From: Archivesica marissinica
Taxonomy: Eukaryota; Mollusca; Bivalvia; Venerida; Vesicomyidae
Length of the DNA: 64,000 nucleotides
Direction of reading: 5' to 3'
Assembly: GCA_014843695.1 (NCBI GenBank)
Contig: CM026398.1
Location: 42,388,166 to 42,452,165, forward strand
In this document: positions 57,901 to 64,000 of the stretch, piece after piece
Layout of the letters: the number at the start of each line of letters is the position of its first letter
Position numbering within the stretch: position 1 is the first letter of the stretch
Position numbers and translations under genes: made by a program
The notes under the pieces: model-generated
Told to the model about the DNA's origin: nothing
The model's input: the letters and a program-made list of their open reading frames with translations, nothing else
The model's database searches: none

Positions 57901-59300
57901 ACACCATATACACCCCATATACACACACCATACACCCACCATACACACACCATACACACCTTATACACACCATATACACACCATATACACACCATATACA
58001 CACCATACACACACCATATACACACCATACACACACCATATACACACCATGCACATCATATACACACCATACACACACCCTATACACACCATATACACAC
58101 CATACACAACCATATAAACACAATATACACACCATACACACAACATATACACACCATATACACACAATATACAAACAATATACACACACCATACACAAAC
58201 CATATAAAAACCATACACACACCATATACACACCACATACACACCATATACAAACAATATACAAAACATATACACACCATATACACACCATATACAAACC
58301 ATATACACACCATATACAAAATATACACAACCATATACAAAACATATACAAACCATATACACAACACATACACACCATACACACACACCATATACACACC
58401 ACATACCACACCATACACACAAACCATACACACACATACACAACCAACACACCATATACACACCAATACAAACCATACACACACCATATACACACCAATA
58501 CACACCATACACACCATATACACACCATAACACACCATATACACACAACACACCATATACAAACATATACACACCATATACAACACCATATACACAACAT
58601 ATACACACCATACACACACCATACCCACACACCATACACACCATAACACACCATACACACCATATAACACAATATACACACACACATACACACACAACAC
58701 ACACACCATACACCCACAATATACACACCATATACACACCATACACACACCATATACAACACCATATACACAACCATCACACCATACCCACCATATACAC
58801 ACATATACACACCATATAAACACCATATACACAACATATACACACCATATACACACCATATACACACCATACACACACACACCATACACACACCATACAC
58901 ACACCATACACACACCATATACACACCATACACACACCATACACACCATATACACACCATACACACCATACACACCATATACACACCATATACATACCAG
59001 ATACACACCATATACACCCCATATACACACCATACACACATCATATACACACCATATACATACCACATACACACCACATACACACCATATACACACCATA
59101 CACACCATATACACACCATGCACACACCATATACACACCATACACATAATATACACACCATACACACACCATACACACACCATATACACACCATACACAC
59201 TATATACACACCGTATGTACACCATATACACACCATATACACACCGTATACACGCCATATACACACCATACACACACACCCTATTCACACCATATACACA
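51970..59300. repeat. 11-bp satellite array (CATATACACAC), 7.3 kb, up to the gap
   Basis: Unit CATATACACAC, with CATACACAC, AATATACACAC, CATATACATAC, CATATACGCAC and CATATACAAAC variants. The 11-bp period makes 33-bp (11-codon) frame repeats that are open on both strands, hence ORFs of up to 962 codons, all artefacts. A distinctive block around ACTAGATACACACCATATAC recurs at 55061 and 57892 (2,831 bp apart), with a weaker version near 58996. The right part (58.1-59.3 kb) is richer in short CATACACAC units. Confidence 0.97.
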
Positions 59301-60300
59301 NNNNNNNNNNNNNNNNNNNNNNNNNNNNNNNNNNNNNNNNNNNNNNNNNNNNNNNNNNNNNNNNNNNNNNNNNNNNNNNNNNNNNNNNNNNNNNNNNNNN
59401 NNNNNNNNNNNNNNNNNNNNNNNNNNNNNNNNNNNNNNNNNNNNNNNNNNNNNNNNNNNNNNNNNNNNNNNNNNNNNNNNNNNNNNNNNNNNNNNNNNNN
59501 NNNNNNNNNNNNNNNNNNNNNNNNNNNNNNNNNNNNNNNNNNNNNNNNNNNNNNNNNNNNNNNNNNNNNNNNNNNNNNNNNNNNNNNNNNNNNNNNNNNN
59601 NNNNNNNNNNNNNNNNNNNNNNNNNNNNNNNNNNNNNNNNNNNNNNNNNNNNNNNNNNNNNNNNNNNNNNNNNNNNNNNNNNNNNNNNNNNNNNNNNNNN
59701 NNNNNNNNNNNNNNNNNNNNNNNNNNNNNNNNNNNNNNNNNNNNNNNNNNNNNNNNNNNNNNNNNNNNNNNNNNNNNNNNNNNNNNNNNNNNNNNNNNNN
59801 NNNNNNNNNNNNNNNNNNNNNNNNNNNNNNNNNNNNNNNNNNNNNNNNNNNNNNNNNNNNNNNNNNNNNNNNNNNNNNNNNNNNNNNNNNNNNNNNNNNN
59901 NNNNNNNNNNNNNNNNNNNNNNNNNNNNNNNNNNNNNNNNNNNNNNNNNNNNNNNNNNNNNNNNNNNNNNNNNNNNNNNNNNNNNNNNNNNNNNNNNNNN
60001 NNNNNNNNNNNNNNNNNNNNNNNNNNNNNNNNNNNNNNNNNNNNNNNNNNNNNNNNNNNNNNNNNNNNNNNNNNNNNNNNNNNNNNNNNNNNNNNNNNNN
60101 NNNNNNNNNNNNNNNNNNNNNNNNNNNNNNNNNNNNNNNNNNNNNNNNNNNNNNNNNNNNNNNNNNNNNNNNNNNNNNNNNNNNNNNNNNNNNNNNNNNN
60201 NNNNNNNNNNNNNNNNNNNNNNNNNNNNNNNNNNNNNNNNNNNNNNNNNNNNNNNNNNNNNNNNNNNNNNNNNNNNNNNNNNNNNNNNNNNNNNNNNNNN
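59301..60300. other. Assembly gap, exactly 1000 N
   Basis: Run of N between the 11-bp and 45-bp satellites. The length is probably a placeholder. The order and orientation of the two sides rest on scaffolding only. Confidence 0.99.
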
Positions 60301-63300
60301 CGTAAGCTACCTCTAGACAGTCTATATATACTTCTGCAATGTCCACGTAAGCTATCTCTGGACAGTATACATATACTACTGCAATGTCCACGTAAGCTAC
60401 CTCTGGACAGTATACATATACTACTGCAATGTCCACGTAAGCTACCTCTGGACAATATACATATACTACTGCAATATCCACGTACGCTACCTCTGAACAG
60501 TATACATATACTACTGCAATGTCCACGTAAGCTACCTCTGGACAGTATACATATACTACTGCAATGTCCACGTAAGCTATGTCTGGACAGTATACATATA
60601 CTACTGCAATGTCCACGTAAGCTACCTCTGGACAGTATACATATACTACTTCAATGTCCAAGTAAGCTACCTCCGGACAATATACATATACTACTGCAAT
60701 ATCCACGTACGCTACCTCTGAACAGTATACATATACTACTGCAATGTCCAGGTAAGTTACCTCTGGACAGTATACATATACTACTGCAATGTTCACGTTC
60801 ACATCCTCCGCACAGTCTACATATTCTACTGAAATGTCCACGTAAGCAACCTCTGGACAGTCTACCTATACTACTGCAAGGTCCACGTTCACTTCCTCCT
60901 GACAGTCTACATATTCTACTGCAATATTCACTTAAGCTACCTCTGGACAGTCTACATACACTACTGCAAGGTCCACGTAAGCTTCCTCTGGACAGTCTAT
61001 ATATACTACTGCAATGTCCATGTAAGCTTCCTCTGGACAGTCTACATATATTACTGCAATGTCCACGTAAGCTACCTCTGGAGAGTCTACATATACTACT
61101 GCAATGTCCACGTAAGCTACCTCTGGACAATATACATATACTACTGCAATATCCACGTAAGCTACCTCTGGAGAGAATACATATACTACTGCAATGTCCA
61201 CGTAAGCTACCTCTGGACAGTATACATATACTACTGCAATGTTCACGTTCACTTCCTCCGGACAGTCTACATATACTACCGCAAGGTCCAGGTAAGATAT
61301 CTCTGGACAGTCTACACATACTACTGCAATGTCCATGTAAGCTACCTCTGGACAGTATACATACACTACTGCAAGGTCCACGTAAGCTTCCTCTGGACAG
61401 TCTATATATACTACTGCAATGTTCACGTTCACTTCCTCTAGACAGTCTACATATACTTCTGCAATGTCCACGTATGCTACCTCTGGACAGTCTACCTATA
61501 CTACTGCAATGTTCACGTAAACTTCCTCTGGACAGTCTACATATACAACTGCAATGTCCACCTAAATTTCCTCTGGACAGTCTACCTATACTACTGCAAG
61601 GTCCACGTAAGCTAACTCTAAACAGTCTACATATACTACTGCAAATTCCACGTATGCTACCTCTGGACAGTCTACATATACTACTGCAATGTTCACGTAA
61701 ACTTCCTCTGGACAGTCTACATATACTACTGCAATGTCCACCTAAGCTACCTCTGGACAGTATACATATACTACTGCAATGTTCACGTTCACTTCCTCCG
61801 GACAGTCTACATATACTACCGCAAGGTCCAGGTAAGATATATCTGGACAGTCTACACATACTACTGCAATATCCACGTAAGCTTCCTCTAGACAGTCTAC
61901 ATATACTACTGCAATGTCCACGTATGCTACCTCTGGACATTCTACATATACTACTGCAATGTTCACGTAAACGTCCTCTGGACAGTCTACATATACAACT
62001 GCAATGTCCACCTAAGTTTCCTCTGGACAGTCAACATATACTACTGCAAGGTCCACATAAGCTACCTCTAGACAGTCTACATATACTACTGCAAATTCCA
62101 CGTATGCTACCTCTGGAAAGTATACATATACTACTGCAATGTCCACGTAAGCTATCTCTGGACAGTATATATATACTACTGCAATGTCCACGTAAGCTAT
62201 CTCTGGACAGTATACATATATACTACTGCAATGTCCACGTAAGATATCTCTGGACAGTATACATATACTACTGCAATGTCCACGTAAGCTACCTCTGGAC
62301 AGTATACATATACTACTGCAATGTCCACTTAAGCTACCTCTGGACAGTATACATATACTACTGCAATGTCCACGTAAGCTATCTCTGGACAGTATACATA
62401 TAATACTGGAATGTCCACGTAAGCTACATCTGGACAGTATACATATACTACTGCAATGTCCACGTAAGCTTCCTCTGGACAGTATACATATACTACTGCA
62501 ATATCCAGGTAAGCTACCTCTGGAGAGTATACATATACTACTGCAATGTCCACGTAAGCTACCTATGGACAGTATACATATACTACTGCAATGTCCACGT
62601 AAGCTTTTGGGTTTTTTGTGTTGTGTTTGGTTTTTTTGTGTGTGTTTGGGTTTTTTTTGTGTTGTGTACCTCTGGTTAGTATACATATACTACTGCAATG
62701 TTCACGTTCACTTCCTCCGGACAGTCTACATATTCTACTGCAATGTCCACGTAAGCTATCTCTGGACAGTCTACATATACTACTGCAATGTCCACGTTAG
62801 CTTCCTCTTGACAGTCTACATATTCTACTGCAATGTCCACTTAAGCTTCCTCTGGACAGTCTACATATACTACTGCAAGGTCCAGGTAAGCTTCCTCTGG
62901 ACATTCTACATATACTACTGCAAGGTCCACGTAAGCTTCCTCTGAACCGTCAACATATATTACTGCAAGGTCCACGTAAGCTACCTCTAGACAGTCTATA
63001 TATACTTCTGCAATGTCCACGTCAGCTTCCTCTGGACAGTCAACATATAATACTGCAAGATCCATGTAAGCTTCCTCTAGACAGTCTACATATACTACTA
63101 CAAGGACCAGGTAAGCTTCATCTGGACAGTCTACCTATACTACTGCAAGGTCCACGTAAGCTTCCTCTGGACAGTCTACATATACCACTGCAAATTCCAC
63201 GTAAGCTTCCTCTAGACAATCTACATATACTACTGCAAGGTCCCCGTAAGCTATCTCTGGACAGTAAACATATACTACTGCAATGTCCACGTAAGCTATC

Positions 63301-64000
63301 TCTATCTCGAGAGTGATTAGTATAAGTTATAACAACTTGTTTCGCAATCGAGCTAAAATAAATTTGTATAAACTAAGCTATCTCTGGACAGTATACATAT
63401 ACTACTGCAATGTCCACGTAGGCTATCTCTGGACAGTATACATATACTACTGCAATGTCCACGTAAGCTATCTCTGGACAGTATACATATACTACTGCAA
63501 TGTCCACGTAAGCTATCTCTGGACAGTATACATATACTACTGCAATGTCCACGTAAGTTACATCTGGACAGTATAAATATACTACTGTAATGTCCACGTA
63601 AGCTTCCTCTGGACAGTATACATATACTACTGCAATATCCAGGTAAGCTACCTCTGGAGAGTATACATATACTACTGCAATGTCCACGTAAGCTACATCT
63701 GGACAGTCTACATATACTACTGCAAGGTCCACGTAAGCTTCATCTGGACAGTCTGCATAAACTACTGCAAGATCCACGTAAGCTTCCTCTGGACAGTCTA
63801 CCTATACTACTGCAAGGTCCACGTAAGCTTCCTCTGGACAGTCTACATATACTACTGCAAGGTCCACGTAAGCTTCCTCTAGACAATCTACATATACTAC
63901 TGCAAGGTCCCCGTAAGTTATCACTGGACAGTCTACATATACTACTGCAAGGTCCACGTAAGCTACCTCTGGAGAGTATACATATACTACTGCAATGTCC
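60301..64000. repeat. 45-bp satellite array, about 80 units, open at the window end
   Basis: Unit CGTAAGCTACCTCTGGACAG TATACATATACTACTGCAAT GTCCA, 45 bp. Variants GTCTAC/GTATAC, AAGGTCC/AATGTCC, GTTCACGTTCACTTCCTCC and CTTCCTC are arranged in longer patterns; 61201-61320 and 61741-61860 match unit for unit (540 bp apart). A 60-bp T/G-rich interruption lies at 62606-62668 and a SINE3 insertion at 63304-63373. Long ORFs are artefacts of the 15-codon unit. Confidence 0.97.
63304..63373 (+). mobile_element. SINE3 3' fragment inserted in the 45-bp satellite, 12-bp target duplication
   Basis: TAAGCTATCTCT lies at 63292-63303 and 63374-63385. Only 70 bp of SINE3 tail (CTCGAGAGTGATTAGTATAA...CAATCGAGC) inserted. 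Confidence 0.92.

Noticed and set aside
51967..59300. Very long Thr/Tyr/His/Ile and Cys/Val/Tyr/Met repeat ORFs
   Set aside because: Direct translation of the 11-bp array on both strands; small indels switch frames freely, which is not expected of a selected protein.
58080..62403. ORFs reading across the N gap
   Set aside because: The gap was translated as X; the two sides are unrelated satellites.

Overview
This window is eukaryotic, non-coding-dominated DNA, most likely from a bivalve mollusc. The evidence is the mix of several tRNA-derived SINE families, TTAA-bounded MITEs with a TTAACTCTTTCA terminus and a long internal hairpin, LINE 3' fragments with (ATT)n tails, very abundant minisatellites, and intron-like splice signals. 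The species cannot be fixed from sequence alone. No rRNA, functional tRNA, CRISPR array or bacterial gene was seen.

Layout. 1-8.4 kb: minisatellites of 66, 48, 42, 36 and 54 bp set among SINEs, a MITE and a 5'-truncated LINE. 8.7-15.4 kb: a 36-bp minisatellite split by a 4.3-kb DNA transposon that has long inverted terminal repeats, a 3-bp TAA target duplication and a broken transposase-like gene. 15.4-20.1 kb: SINEs, an (ACGC)n tract and one intact 164-codon ORF with a Cys/Trp-rich conserved-looking C terminus. 20.2-26.5 kb: a MITE, 37/45-bp and 30-bp arrays, a promoter/LTR-like stretch and a candidate terminal exon. 27.3-33.6 kb: a second and third copy of a mobile unit that carries 48-bp or 36-bp arrays, plus 27-, 86/92- and 36-bp arrays. 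34-42 kb: LINE 3' ends, SINEs, one TTAA MITE and a 30-unit CAG tract. 42.4-48.6 kb: a 6.2-kb array of a 24-bp unit with 2.04-kb higher-order duplication. 52-59.3 kb: a 7.3-kb array of an 11-bp unit. 59301-60300: a 1000-N assembly gap. 60.3-64 kb: a 45-bp satellite that runs off the window end.

Genes. The best host-gene evidence is on the minus strand: a Cys-rich 115-nt exon (36780-36666) with good splice sites, whose phase fits a terminal exon at 31835-31762. The two would enclose a 4.8-kb intron full of repeats. Other coding candidates are the 164-aa ORF (18088-18582, minus), a terminal-exon candidate (24553-24721, plus) and a weaker one (1750-1874, plus). Nearly all long open frames in this window are by-products of stop-free tandem units whose period is a multiple of three, and they are not annotated as genes.

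Mobile DNA. Four SINE families fall into two pairs, each pair sharing a 3' tail, which suggests two partner LINEs. Perfect target duplications of 8-17 bp flank many copies and let insertions be placed to the base. Several minisatellites lie inside mobile elements (a LINE 3' region, and the ends of a small repeat-bearing element), so transposition followed by local amplification explains much of the window.
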